A DNA stretch of 64,000 nt, taken from contig NZ_RBIR01000010.1 of NCBI RefSeq assembly GCF_003634095.1, positions 62,001 through 126,000 on the forward strand, read 5' to 3'. Origin of the DNA: Arthrobacter oryzae (GTDB lineage: Bacteria > Actinomycetota > Actinomycetes > Actinomycetales > Micrococcaceae). Below are positions 54,901 through 62,633 of the stretch, in pieces. Every line of letters begins with the position of its first letter. Position 1 is the stretch's first letter. Made by a program: the position numbers and the translations under genes. The notes under the pieces were generated by a model. The model made no database searches and was not told where the DNA came from. It saw nothing but the letters and a program-made list of their open reading frames with translations.

Positions 54901-55788
54901 ATGCTGAACCGGGTAACAAACCTGACCATGAGCACGAACGCCCAGCGAACCTTGCAGTTCCAGCAGTCCAAGCTGGCCGAGCTGCAGGACAAAGCGACCA
55001 CGCTCAACAAGATCTCCCGTCCCTCGGACGATCCCGCTGCAACAGCACAGGCACTGGAGACCCGCTCCCTCCTCGCCGCCAACGCCCAGTACGGCCGGAA
55101 CATCGACGACGGCAACACCTGGCTCACCGCAGCCGATTCCGCGTTGGAACAGGCCACCAACGTGATGCAGCGGATCAAGGATCTGAGCATTCAAGCCGGG
55201 AACGCCTCCCTGCCGCAGTCCGGCAAGGACGCGATCGCCAACGAATTGGACTCCCTGAACAAGGACCTGGTCTCGATCGCCAACACCAAGCACCTGGGCC
55301 GCAACCTCTTCGCCGGGAGCTCGGACGCCGTAGAGGCCTTCAGCGGCCCCGTCCCGCCGACCTTCAACGGGGCTGGGATCAGCGCGGTTGAGCGGCGCAT
55401 CAGCGCCACCCAAACCGTTCGGGTCGACGCCGACGGTGGAGCAATTTTCGGAAGCGGTGCGGGATCGGTGTTTGACACGGTCAGTCAGATGGCAGCCGAT
55501 CTCCGTACCGGGACAGACACTACGCCTCGGATCGGCCAGGTCGACGCTGCTTTCAAAAACATCGTCAACGGCCGTTCTGAAATTGGAACAAGGCAGGCAC
55601 AATTGGAACGCGCCGGCAACGCTAATACAGACTTGGAGGCTTCCTTGGATGCACAGAAGACGGGAATCGAGAAGGCCGATCTTGGCGGCGTGATCATGGA
55701 CCTGAAGCTGCAGGAGACCAACTATCAGGTGGCCCTGGCCGCCACGGCGAAGGTTCTCCAGCCCACCCTGATGGACTTCCTGCGGTGA
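54901..55788 (+). CDS. flgL: Flagellar hook-associated protein 3 (FlgL)
   Basis: The 295-residue flagellin-like junction protein has LNRVTNLTMSTNAQRTLQFQ and ISRPSDDPAATAQALETRSL at the start and KADLGGVIMDLKLQETNYQV at the end. It starts two bases after flgK. Confidence 0.97.
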   Translation: MLNRVTNLTMSTNAQRTLQFQQSKLAELQDKATTLNKISRPSDDPAATAQALETRSLLAANAQYGRNIDDGNTWLTAADSALEQATNVMQRIKDLSIQAGNASLPQSGKDAIANELDSLNKDLVSIANTKHLGRNLFAGSSDAVEAFSGPVPPTFNGAGISAVERRISATQTVRVDADGGAIFGSGAGSVFDTVSQMAADLRTGTDTTPRIGQVDAAFKNIVNGRSEIGTRQAQLERAGNANTDLEASLDAQKTGIEKADLGGVIMDLKLQETNYQVALAATAKVLQPTLMDFLR

Positions 55789-56189
55789 GCACCCCGGTCA
55801 TGGACACCCCCGTCGCAAGCCTGCCGCTCACGTTCACCGCCCCCATGCCGGGCTTCGAGGAGCTGCACGACTTCACGCTGCGCAGCGTCGAAGGTGCAAC
55901 CGGACTGTACGCACTGGAAGCAGGCTCCACACCGGTGCGGTTGTTCCTTGCCGACGCCGCCGTGTTCGCGCCGAGCTACGCTCCGCCAGTTCCGGCCGCC
56001 TCGCTGGACGCCCTCGGACTCGACGAGCGGGAAGCACCCCAGGTGCTGATCGTGCTCAACCACGCTCCCGGCTCCACCACAGTCAACCTCATGGCGCCGA
56101 TCGTGCTCAACCGTTTCACCGGCCGCTGCACGCAGTTGGTCCTGGACGGCAGGGACTACCCGCTGCGGGCCGAGCTCCACTCGCTCTAA
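55785..56189 (+). CDS. fliW: Flagellar assembly factor FliW
   Basis: A 134-residue beta-rich protein of the FliW family (FTAPMPGFEELHDFTLRSVE; TTVNLMAPIVLNRFTGRCTQ). In Bacillus FliW binds CsrA when flagellin is low and frees flagellin mRNA for translation. CsrA is encoded at 25377 and the fliC leader has matching sites. GTG 55785 overlaps the flgL stop (GTGA). Confidence 0.95.
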   Translation: MSTPVMDTPVASLPLTFTAPMPGFEELHDFTLRSVEGATGLYALEAGSTPVRLFLADAAVFAPSYAPPVPAASLDALGLDEREAPQVLIVLNHAPGSTTVNLMAPIVLNRFTGRCTQLVLDGRDYPLRAELHSL

Positions 56190-56216
56190 CGGGCCGCCCC
56201 GCAAGCCGGAAACGGC

Positions 56217-56249
56217 GAAGCGCCGGCACCCTCGCGGGTCCGGCGCTTC
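56217..56249. terminator. Hairpin between fliW and the DUF4193 gene
   Basis: Arms GAAGCGCCGG and CCGGCGCTTC, extended by ACCC with GGGT, sit between the convergent genes. It probably ends transcription from both directions. Confidence 0.75.
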
Positions 56250-56282
56250 AAGTGGCCTTAGTGCGCCATCAGCTGCGAGTCT

Positions 56283-56588
56283 TTAGCCTTCGCAGTCGCG
56301 GCAGTACTTCATGCCGTTCTTTTCACGGGCCACCTGGGACCTGTGACGGACCAGGAAGCAGGAGGAACACGTGAATTCATCGGACTGCTCCGGGACGACA
56401 ATGACCGTGAGCTCTTCGCCGGACAGATCCGCCCCGGGAAGATCGATGCCCTCCGCCGTGTCGTTCTCATCGACGTCGATCACTGCAGTCTGGGCGCCAC
56501 CTCCGCGGGACGCCTGAAGGGCTTCCAGAGACTCAGCGGTAGATTCTTCTTCTGGTTTGTTGCGTGGGGCGTCGTAATCGGTAGCCAT
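56283..56588 (-). CDS. DUF4193 family protein (zinc-ribbon-like)
   Basis: A 101-residue actinobacterial protein starting MATDYDAPRNKPEEESTAES. An acidic middle is followed by two Cys pairs, FTCSSCFLV and YCRDCEG, likely a zinc ribbon. The family is widespread in actinobacteria with unknown function. Confidence 0.93.
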   Translation of the reverse strand: MATDYDAPRNKPEEESTAESLEALQASRGGGAQTAVIDVDENDTAEGIDLPGADLSGEELTVIVVPEQSDEFTCSSCFLVRHRSQVAREKNGMKYCRDCEG

Positions 56589-56758
56589 AGCGGGGGTTCA
56601 CTTTCGTTGCTGCGCAGCGCCATTTCAGGCACCTCAGTGAAGCAGTTTAGGACATTATGCATGGAGTTGGAGAATAGTGTGGCCAAAGCGACACTATGCG
56701 TCGCCCGGGTACATGAAAACGGCAAATCGCGGCAATCAAGTCATACTTTTCACGCTTT

Positions 56759-57250
56759 TTACGCAACCGGCCAGACCACCAGGGTCTGCCACTTCGCCGG
56801 GTCCGGCTCGACACCGGGATCAGTGAGGTAGTACTCCCACATCGCGTCCCCCGGACTTTCGCCGTCCTCCTGCATCCGCGCCACGATCGCTCCATACGTT
56901 TGCTGCAGCGATTCGTAGGGGCCGACGTGCATCGCCTCATACGCCCGGCCCGAGGGCAAGGTCCCGGCGACAACCTTGGTGGCCCCGCCGCCCGCGTGCG
57001 TGAAAGGCGCTGCGAGGGGGAACCCTGCTTCAACGTCCACGACGTCGGTCGGCATTCCGCGATACAGCGCGAACGGGGGGCCGGCCAATTGGACGTGCTG
57101 CTCCTGCACCGCACCCATAACGGTGCCGAAGGCGCGGCCGAAGAAATCTCTCAGCGCCTGCATCGGGACGGTCTCGCGCACCACCGCCGTCGGCTGTTCC
57201 TTGAGTTGAGCGGGCTTGATGTCCGGCATTCCGGGGTTCGCTTCAGTCAT
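56759..57250 (-). CDS. GyrI-like/effector-binding domain protein
   Basis: A protein of about 163 residues matching the GyrI-like (AraC effector-binding, SOUL-related) fold: QPTAVVRETVPMQALRDFFG, PPFALYRGMP and the Gly-Pro-Tyr segment RAYEAMHVGPYESLQQTYGA. No DNA-binding domain is attached. Such stand-alone domains bind small hydrophobic molecules. ATG 57250 is used; no strong ribosome site is visible. Confidence 0.85.
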   Translation of the reverse strand: MTEANPGMPDIKPAQLKEQPTAVVRETVPMQALRDFFGRAFGTVMGAVQEQHVQLAGPPFALYRGMPTDVVDVEAGFPLAAPFTHAGGGATKVVAGTLPSGRAYEAMHVGPYESLQQTYGAIVARMQEDGESPGDAMWEYYLTDPGVEPDPAKWQTLVVWPVA

Positions 57251-57373
57251 ACGCCCAGACTCTGCCGTGGCCAATGAGCGGGTCTAGGGCCTTACGGCCC
57301 ACGCCAGGAGAGCGTGCCGGGGGCGCCCAGGCGGGCGGGCCCGGGCGGCAACACAGACCTGCAGCGAATAAAT

Positions 57374-57392
57374 AAATGAACTTTATTCATAT
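57374..57392. promoter_or_regulatory. Secondary operator-like site of the agmatine operon
   Basis: AAATGAAC, 3 bases, ATTCATAT: the same arrangement as the main site with two mismatches in the right arm, 54 bases (about five helical turns) upstream of it. Confidence 0.55.
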
Positions 57393-57426
57393 TAGGTCTT
57401 GCCCCGCACGCCGATCACCCCAATAC

Positions 57427-57447
57427 TAAATGAACACTGTTCATTTA
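57427..57447. promoter_or_regulatory. Operator of the agmatine/putrescine operon
   Basis: TAAATGAAC, ACT, GTTCATTTA: a perfect palindrome with 9-base arms, 27 bases before the amidase ATG. It is typical of TetR-family repressor sites; the regulator gene is not in the window. Confidence 0.8.
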
Positions 57448-57474
57448 TGTGACGCCCGTCTCACTGGAGTAGCC

Positions 57475-58557
57475 ATGATCGAAATCACTTCCCTCGACGC
57501 CCCGCCCTCCCTGGCCCGCACGTCGCCGTCCAGCCGTCCGGCGCTGCGGGTCGGCGTCGTGCAGCACCGCTGGCATCCTGACGCCGCGGCGCTGCGTGCC
57601 GAACTGGACGAAGGGATCGCTCGGGCCGCCCTGCTGGGAGCCACTGTCGTCTTCCTGCCCGAGCTCACGCTGTCCCGCTATCCCGCCGACACGCCCCCGG
57701 AAAACAACACCGACGGCGGCAGCACCCGCCCGCGGCCCTCGGACATCGCCGAGGACCTTTTCACGGGCCCCACGTTCCGCTTCGCGGCCGACGCCGCCCG
57801 CCGGCACGGCATCTGCGTCCACGCCTCGCTCTACCAGAAGGCGGAAAACCCGGACGGCTCCGATGACGGCCTGGGCCTGAACACCGCCATCCTGGTATCT
57901 CCCGAGGGAAAACTCCTGGGACGCACCCACAAGCTGCATATCCCGGTCACGGCCGGGTACTACGAAGACAAGTTCTTCCGCCAGGGCCCCGACGGCGAGG
58001 ACGCCTACGAGGTCCACTCCCCGGCCGAACTCGGCGGAGCACGGCTGGGCATGCCCACGTGCTGGGACGAGTGGTTCCCCGAGCTGGCGCGGATTTACTC
58101 CCTTGGCGGAGCCGAAATCCTGGTCTACCCCACCGCCATCGGTTCCGAGCCGGACCACCCGGACTTCGACACCCAGCCCTTGTGGCAGCAGGTCATTGTG
58201 GGCAACGGCATTGCCAACGGGCTGTTCATGGTGGCCCCCAACCGCTACGGCAGCGAGGGCACGCTGAACTTCTACGGCTCCTCCTTCATCTCCGATCCTT
58301 ACGGCCGGATCCTCGCCCAGGCGCCGCGGGATGAGTCCGCCGTGATCGTCGCTGACCTGGATCTGGACCAGCGCCGGGACTGGCTCACGCTCTTCCCCTT
58401 CCTGGCCACCCGCCGCCCGGACACCTATGCCCGGCTGACCGAGCCGGTGCGGTCCGACGCCCCGCTCGGCGCCCCCGCGGACGAGACCACTGCACAGGAG
58501 TCCACCTCACAGAAGTCCACCGCACAGAAATCCACTGCACAGGAGGCCTTCGCATGA
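57475..58557 (+). CDS. Carbon-nitrogen hydrolase, N-carbamoylputrescine amidase type
   Basis: A 360-residue nitrilase-fold hydrolase with the catalytic triad visible: Glu in VVFLPELTLSRYP, Lys in GRTHKLHIPV and Cys in MPTCWDEWFPE; the CWDEWFPE form is typical of N-carbamoylputrescine amidase (carbamoylputrescine to putrescine, CO2 and ammonia). The next gene makes its substrate from agmatine. The ATG at 57475 has GGAG 5 bases upstream. The C-terminus carries four 5-residue repeats of the (A/S)Q(E/K)ST type. Confidence 0.92.
   Translation: MIEITSLDAPPSLARTSPSSRPALRVGVVQHRWHPDAAALRAELDEGIARAALLGATVVFLPELTLSRYPADTPPENNTDGGSTRPRPSDIAEDLFTGPTFRFAADAARRHGICVHASLYQKAENPDGSDDGLGLNTAILVSPEGKLLGRTHKLHIPVTAGYYEDKFFRQGPDGEDAYEVHSPAELGGARLGMPTCWDEWFPELARIYSLGGAEILVYPTAIGSEPDHPDFDTQPLWQQVIVGNGIANGLFMVAPNRYGSEGTLNFYGSSFISDPYGRILAQAPRDESAVIVADLDLDQRRDWLTLFPFLATRRPDTYARLTEPVRSDAPLGAPADETTAQESTSQKSTAQKSTAQEAFA
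58492..58551 (+). repeat. Four tandem 15-bp coding repeats at the end of the amidase gene
   Basis: Four in-frame 15-base units (consensus GCACAGAAGTCCACC) encode the last residues before the stop. They add an unstructured tail outside the nitrilase fold. Confidence 0.88.
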
Positions 58558-59597
58558 GCACCTGGCGGATGCCGTCCGAGACGGCGCCCCAGGACCGCGT
58601 ATGGATGGCGTTTCCCACCGGCGGCTACACCCTGGGCGAGACAGAGGACGAGGCCCACGCAGCCCGCTCCGTCTGGGCCGCCGTCGCGAACGCCGTCGTG
58701 GATTTCGAACCGGTCACCATGCTGGTAGCACCGGACGATGCGCAGACCGCCGCCCGCTACCTCCGCCCGGAGATTGAGGTGGTTCCCGCCGCGCTGAACG
58801 ACGCGTGGATGCGGGACATCGGCCCCACGTTCGTCTTGGACGACGCCGGCCGGCTCGGCGCCGTGGACTGGGTGTTCAACGGCTGGGGCGGCCAGGACTG
58901 GGCGGCCTGGGACAAGGACTCGCTCGTGGCGGCCGAGGTCGCGGCGCGCTCGGGGGCCCGCCACATCGTCTCGCCCTTGGTTAACGAAGGCGGCGGAATT
59001 CACGTGGACGGTGAAGGTACGGTCCTCGTCACCGAGACCGTGCAGCTGGATCCGGGCCGCAACCCCGGTCTCACCAAGGCCGATGTCGAGGCGGAACTGG
59101 CCCGGACCCTCGGCACCAGCCACGTCGTCTGGCTTCCCCGCGGGCTGACGCGCGATTCGGAACGGTTCGGCACCCGCGGCCACGTCGACATCGTCGCGGC
59201 CATCCCCTCCCCCGGCACCCTGCTGGTCCATTCCCAGCAGAACCCGGCCCACCCGGACTTCGAGGTCAGCCGGGACATCATCAGCCACCTCGCCACCACC
59301 CGGGACGCGGCCGGCCGGGAATGGAACATCATCGAGGTCCCGGCCCCGGAGATCCTGAGCGACGGGGAAGGCTTCGTCGACTACAGCTACATCAACCACC
59401 TGGTGGTCAACGGCGGCGTCATCGCGTGCACGTTCGGCGACCCGATGGACGAGAAGGCGTTGCGCATCCTCAGCGACGCCTATCCCGGCCGAACGGTGGT
59501 CGGCATCGACGCCCGCGAGCTCTTCGCCCGCGGCGGCGGCATCCACTGCATCACCCAACAGCAACCGTCCGTCCCCCAGAAAAAAGGTCAGCAATGA
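58554..59597 (+). CDS. aguA: Agmatine deiminase
   Basis: The 347-residue peptidyl-arginine-deiminase-fold enzyme converts agmatine to N-carbamoylputrescine and ammonia. Guanidine-site motifs are NDAWMRDIGPTFVL, NEGGGIHVDGEGT and RFGTRGHVDIVA; the catalytic Cys lies in GGGIHCITQQQP near the C-terminus. It overlaps the amidase by four bases (ATGA). Confidence 0.96.
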   Translation: MSTWRMPSETAPQDRVWMAFPTGGYTLGETEDEAHAARSVWAAVANAVVDFEPVTMLVAPDDAQTAARYLRPEIEVVPAALNDAWMRDIGPTFVLDDAGRLGAVDWVFNGWGGQDWAAWDKDSLVAAEVAARSGARHIVSPLVNEGGGIHVDGEGTVLVTETVQLDPGRNPGLTKADVEAELARTLGTSHVVWLPRGLTRDSERFGTRGHVDIVAAIPSPGTLLVHSQQNPAHPDFEVSRDIISHLATTRDAAGREWNIIEVPAPEILSDGEGFVDYSYINHLVVNGGVIACTFGDPMDEKALRILSDAYPGRTVVGIDARELFARGGGIHCITQQQPSVPQKKGQQ

Positions 59598-61162
59598 GTC
59601 AGACTATCGGCCGCAAAGACGGCCCCATCACGCACGACGTCGTCGATCCGGCCGGTTCTAAACACGGAATCACGGGCAAGGGGCTCAAGGGCGGCCAGCT
59701 GGGGCTGCTCGCCGTCGTGGTCCTCGGTATTTCCTCCGTGGCACCCGCCTACAGCCTCACCAGCTCGCTGGGACCGGCCGTCGGCGCCGTCGGCCTGCAG
59801 CTGCCGGCGATCTTCATCGTCGCGTTCATCCCCATGATCCTGGTGGCCTTCGCCTACCGGGAGCTCAACGCCGATTCCCCGGACAGCGGCACCACCTTCA
59901 CCTGGGCCACCAAGGCGTTCGGTCCGTTCGTCGGCTGGATGGGAGGCTGGGGGCTGCTGGCCGCCAACATCATTGTCCTGTCCAACCTCGCCGGCGTCGC
60001 GGTGGACTTCTTCTACCTCTTCCTGGCCCAGGTATTCAACAACCCCGATCTCGCGAACCTGACCTCCAACACGGCCGTGAACATCATTACGTGCCTGGTA
60101 TTCGTGGCCCTGGCCGTGTGGGTCAGCTACCGCGGCCTGCACGCCACCAAGCTCGTGCAGTACACCATGGTCGGGTTCCAGGTGCTGGTACTGGGCATCT
60201 TCGTCGTCATGGCGCTCACCCATGCCGCCTCGGGTGACGCGGGCACCTCGATCGCCTTCAGCTGGGACTGGTTCAACCCGATGAAGATCGGCAGCTTCGA
60301 GCAGTTCGCCGCCGGCATGTCACTGGCCGTCTTCGTCTACTGGGGCTGGGACGTCTGCCTCACCGTGAACGAGGAAACCAAGGGCGGCAAGGGCACCGCG
60401 GGCCGGGCAGGAACCACGACGGCGGTCGCCGTCCTGGCCCTCTACCTCGTCGCGATCGTGGCCACCATGATGGTTGCCGGCACCGGCGCCGACGGCATCG
60501 GCCTGAACAACCCGGACAACCAGTCGAACATCTTCGCGGCACTGGCCTCCCCGGTCATGGGTCCGCTGGCCATCCTCATGTCGCTGGCCGTGCTCTCAGG
60601 CACCGCGTCCTCGCTGCAGTCCACCATGGCTTCCCCCGCCCGCAGCCTGCTGGCGATGGGCCACTACGGCGCCCTGCCGTCGCGCTTCGCCTCCGTCAGC
60701 AAGCGCTTCGGGTCCCCGGGCTTCGCCACGGTGATTGCCGGCGTGATCTCCGGCGGTTTCTACGCCGTCATGAAGGTGGTCAGCGAGAACGTCCTCAACG
60801 ACACCATCATGGCTCTGGGCCTGATGATCTGCTTCTACTACGGCCTGACCGCGTTCGCCTGCACCTGGTACTTCCGGCACAGCCTGTTCTCCAGCGTCCG
60901 CAACTTCTTCATGCGGCTGCTGTTCCCGGTCCTGGGCGGCCTGGTCCTCACCGTGGTCTTCTTCCAGACCGCAGTGGACAGCTGGGCGCCCGAATTCGGC
61001 AGCGGCTCGGAGGTCTTCGGCGTGGGCCTGGTGTTTATCCTGGGCATCGGCATCCTCGCCCTTGGGCTCGTGATCATGCTGGTCGCCGCGAAACTGCACC
61101 CGGGCTTCTTCCGCGGTGAGACCATCCGGAAGGACACCCCGGCCCTGGTGGTTCCGGAGTAA
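59594..61162 (+). CDS. APC-superfamily amino acid/polyamine permease
   Basis: A 522-residue permease with about 12 to 13 hydrophobic segments: the first (GLLAVVVLGISSVAPAYSLT) holds the APC unwound-helix motif, and YRELNADSPDSGTTFTWATK follows. It probably imports agmatine, putrescine or a related amine for the two preceding enzymes (inference from the operon). The ATG at 59594 overlaps the aguA stop (ATGA). Confidence 0.9.
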   Translation: MSQTIGRKDGPITHDVVDPAGSKHGITGKGLKGGQLGLLAVVVLGISSVAPAYSLTSSLGPAVGAVGLQLPAIFIVAFIPMILVAFAYRELNADSPDSGTTFTWATKAFGPFVGWMGGWGLLAANIIVLSNLAGVAVDFFYLFLAQVFNNPDLANLTSNTAVNIITCLVFVALAVWVSYRGLHATKLVQYTMVGFQVLVLGIFVVMALTHAASGDAGTSIAFSWDWFNPMKIGSFEQFAAGMSLAVFVYWGWDVCLTVNEETKGGKGTAGRAGTTTAVAVLALYLVAIVATMMVAGTGADGIGLNNPDNQSNIFAALASPVMGPLAILMSLAVLSGTASSLQSTMASPARSLLAMGHYGALPSRFASVSKRFGSPGFATVIAGVISGGFYAVMKVVSENVLNDTIMALGLMICFYYGLTAFACTWYFRHSLFSSVRNFFMRLLFPVLGGLVLTVVFFQTAVDSWAPEFGSGSEVFGVGLVFILGIGILALGLVIMLVAAKLHPGFFRGETIRKDTPALVVPE

Positions 61163-61182
61163 CACTCGGTTTCGTTGCCCGC

Positions 61183-61217
61183 GCGGCCCTGCTCCCGGAT
61201 TCCGGGGGCAGGGCCGC
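61183..61217 (+). terminator. Terminator of the agmatine operon
   Basis: GCGGCCCTGC pairs with GCAGGGCCGC, with an inner CCCGGA/TCCGGG, 20 bases after the permease stop; TCTTTA follows. Confidence 0.8.
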
Positions 61218-61256
61218 ACGTCTTTATGCCCGGAAATTCGTTCCGATGCCTGGGTA

Positions 61257-61301
61257 CAAAAAACCCCTCCGTCCCGGCAAAATCGCCGGAACGGAGGGGT
61301 T
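61257..61301 (-). terminator. tRNA-Thr terminator
   Basis: A near-perfect 17-bp stem (AACCCCTCCGT with ACGGAGGGGTT outside, CCGGC with GCCGG inside) is followed on the minus strand by TTTTTT, a classic intrinsic terminator just after the tRNA. Confidence 0.92.
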
Positions 61302-61306
61302 CGTGG

Positions 61307-61380
61307 GGCCCCCTGTCGGACTCGAACCGACGACCCCCGCTTTACAAGAGCGGTGCTCTGGCCAACTGAGCTAAGGAGGC
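61307..61380 (-). tRNA. tRNA-Thr (anticodon UGU)
   Basis: A full cloverleaf of 74 bases. Acceptor GCCTCCT pairs with AGGGGGC; the D-arm is TAGCTCAGTTGGCCAGAGC, the anticodon loop CTTGTAA presents TGT, and the T-arm contains GGTTCGAATCC. The anticodon reads ACA threonine codons. CCA is encoded next (61304-61306). Confidence 0.96.
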
Positions 61381-61500
61381 ATTCCTGTGCCGCCAGGCAC
61401 CCGTCCACAATATGGCCGGCGCCTGGACGCTAGATAAGGTTAGCCCACGGATGGCCGGTGGTAAAAACCGTGGCAAGAACGCCGGCGGGCCAGCAACAGC

Positions 61501-61537
61501 AAGGCCCCTGCCCCGGAAAATCCAGGACAGGGGCCTT
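61501..61537 (-). terminator. Hairpin after the DsbA-like gene
   Basis: AAGGCCCCTG and CAGGGGCCTT form a 10-bp stem around 17 bases, 23 bases after the stop; no long T-run follows. The space from here to the tRNA (61381-61500) holds no gene that I see. Confidence 0.6.
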
Positions 61538-61560
61538 CAACGGCATGGATGCTGCGCGGT

Positions 61561-62451
61561 TTACTTCTTGGCGTCGATCGCGGACTGCAGGAACTTGTCG
61601 AACGGGGTCTGGGCGCTGTCGCCGACACCCCACTGCTTGCCTTCGACAAACACGGTGGGCGTGCCGGTCACGCCGATCACCGCCGCTTCCTGGGTGGTGT
61701 GCTTCACGTATGGACGGTACGTCTTGTTGTCCACGCACTGGTCAATGCTCTTGGCCCCGACATCGGTGGCCATCGTCTTCAGCTCCGCATCGGAGAGTCC
61801 GGCGCTGCCTTCAGCCGGCTGCTTCGCGTACAGCTGGTCGAAGAAGGCCGAATACTTCTCCGGGGATTCATTCACCACGCAGGCCGCGGCGTTGGCCGCG
61901 CGCGAGGAGTAGTTGGTGGTGGACCGGCTGTCGAGGAAGCCGAGCGGGCGGTATTCCACCGTGATCTTGCCCTCGTTGCGAAGCTTGGTGAGGCTCTCGT
62001 TGTACTGAGCCTCGAAGTTCTTGCAGACGGGGCAGATGAAGTCGACATAGAGGACCACCTTGACCGGCTTGCCGGCCTCGGCCTGAGCGCCCGGTGCCGT
62101 GACCGGAGACGGCGGGGTGGCCGGAGCGGCCGGGAGGTCGGAAATCTTCACGGTCGCGGGATCGGTCTTGGCAACCGCGTTATTCGCCAGCAAGGTGACG
62201 CCGCCGTGGATGTTGCCGTTGGCCGGGGTGGGCCCCTCGTCGGCAACCGGGGCGTTGTTCTTGATGTTTGAAGTGACAACCAGGGCCACGATCACGATGA
62301 TGGCGACGACGGCGGCAACAATGCCCCAGCCGATCAGCAGCTTGTTGCGCTTGTCCTTCTTCAGCTGCGCCTCGCGGATCTCACGTGCTTTCTCGCGCGC
62401 CGCGGCAGTGCGCTCTGCCTTAGACTGTCGGGGTTCGTTTGCGGGGCTCAT
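61561..62451 (-). CDS. Membrane-anchored DsbA-like thioredoxin-fold protein
   Basis: The 296-residue protein has a charged N-terminus, one membrane helix (LLIGWGIVAAVVAIIVIVAL, about residues 38-58), a Pro/Ala linker, then an extracellular DsbA/DSBA-like domain with the active-site CPVC (VVLYVDFICPVCKNFEAQYN) and the cis-Pro segment GVTGTPTVFVEG. It likely makes or shuffles disulfides in exported proteins; a VKOR-type partner is not in the window. The ATG at 62451 follows GAGGAACCA. Confidence 0.93.
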   Translation of the reverse strand: MSPANEPRQSKAERTAAAREKAREIREAQLKKDKRNKLLIGWGIVAAVVAIIVIVALVVTSNIKNNAPVADEGPTPANGNIHGGVTLLANNAVAKTDPATVKISDLPAAPATPPSPVTAPGAQAEAGKPVKVVLYVDFICPVCKNFEAQYNESLTKLRNEGKITVEYRPLGFLDSRSTTNYSSRAANAAACVVNESPEKYSAFFDQLYAKQPAEGSAGLSDAELKTMATDVGAKSIDQCVDNKTYRPYVKHTTQEAAVIGVTGTPTVFVEGKQWGVGDSAQTPFDKFLQSAIDAKK

Positions 62452-62633
62452 TGGTTCCTCGGGTCGTTCGGCCAGGGACGGTCCACTCAGTGGCAACTTC
62501 ATCATTTTAGGGGAGAAACCCGAGAACTTGCGCTTTCAAGTTTCCCTTCAGCCTGCCCAACGGACGAATAGCCCGGAAGATTCCGTGCGGCTAGGGTTGA
62601 CGGAGAGCCACGAGCGACCCCAAGGGGGCACCA

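Noticed and set aside
59588..60223. Minus-strand frame of 211 codons opposite the permease
   Set aside because: Histidine/glutamate-rich antisense shadow of the APC permease gene; no ribosome site.
61307..61380. tRNA-Thr as an integration site
   Set aside because: No duplicated 3' tRNA end or integrase gene is visible on either side.
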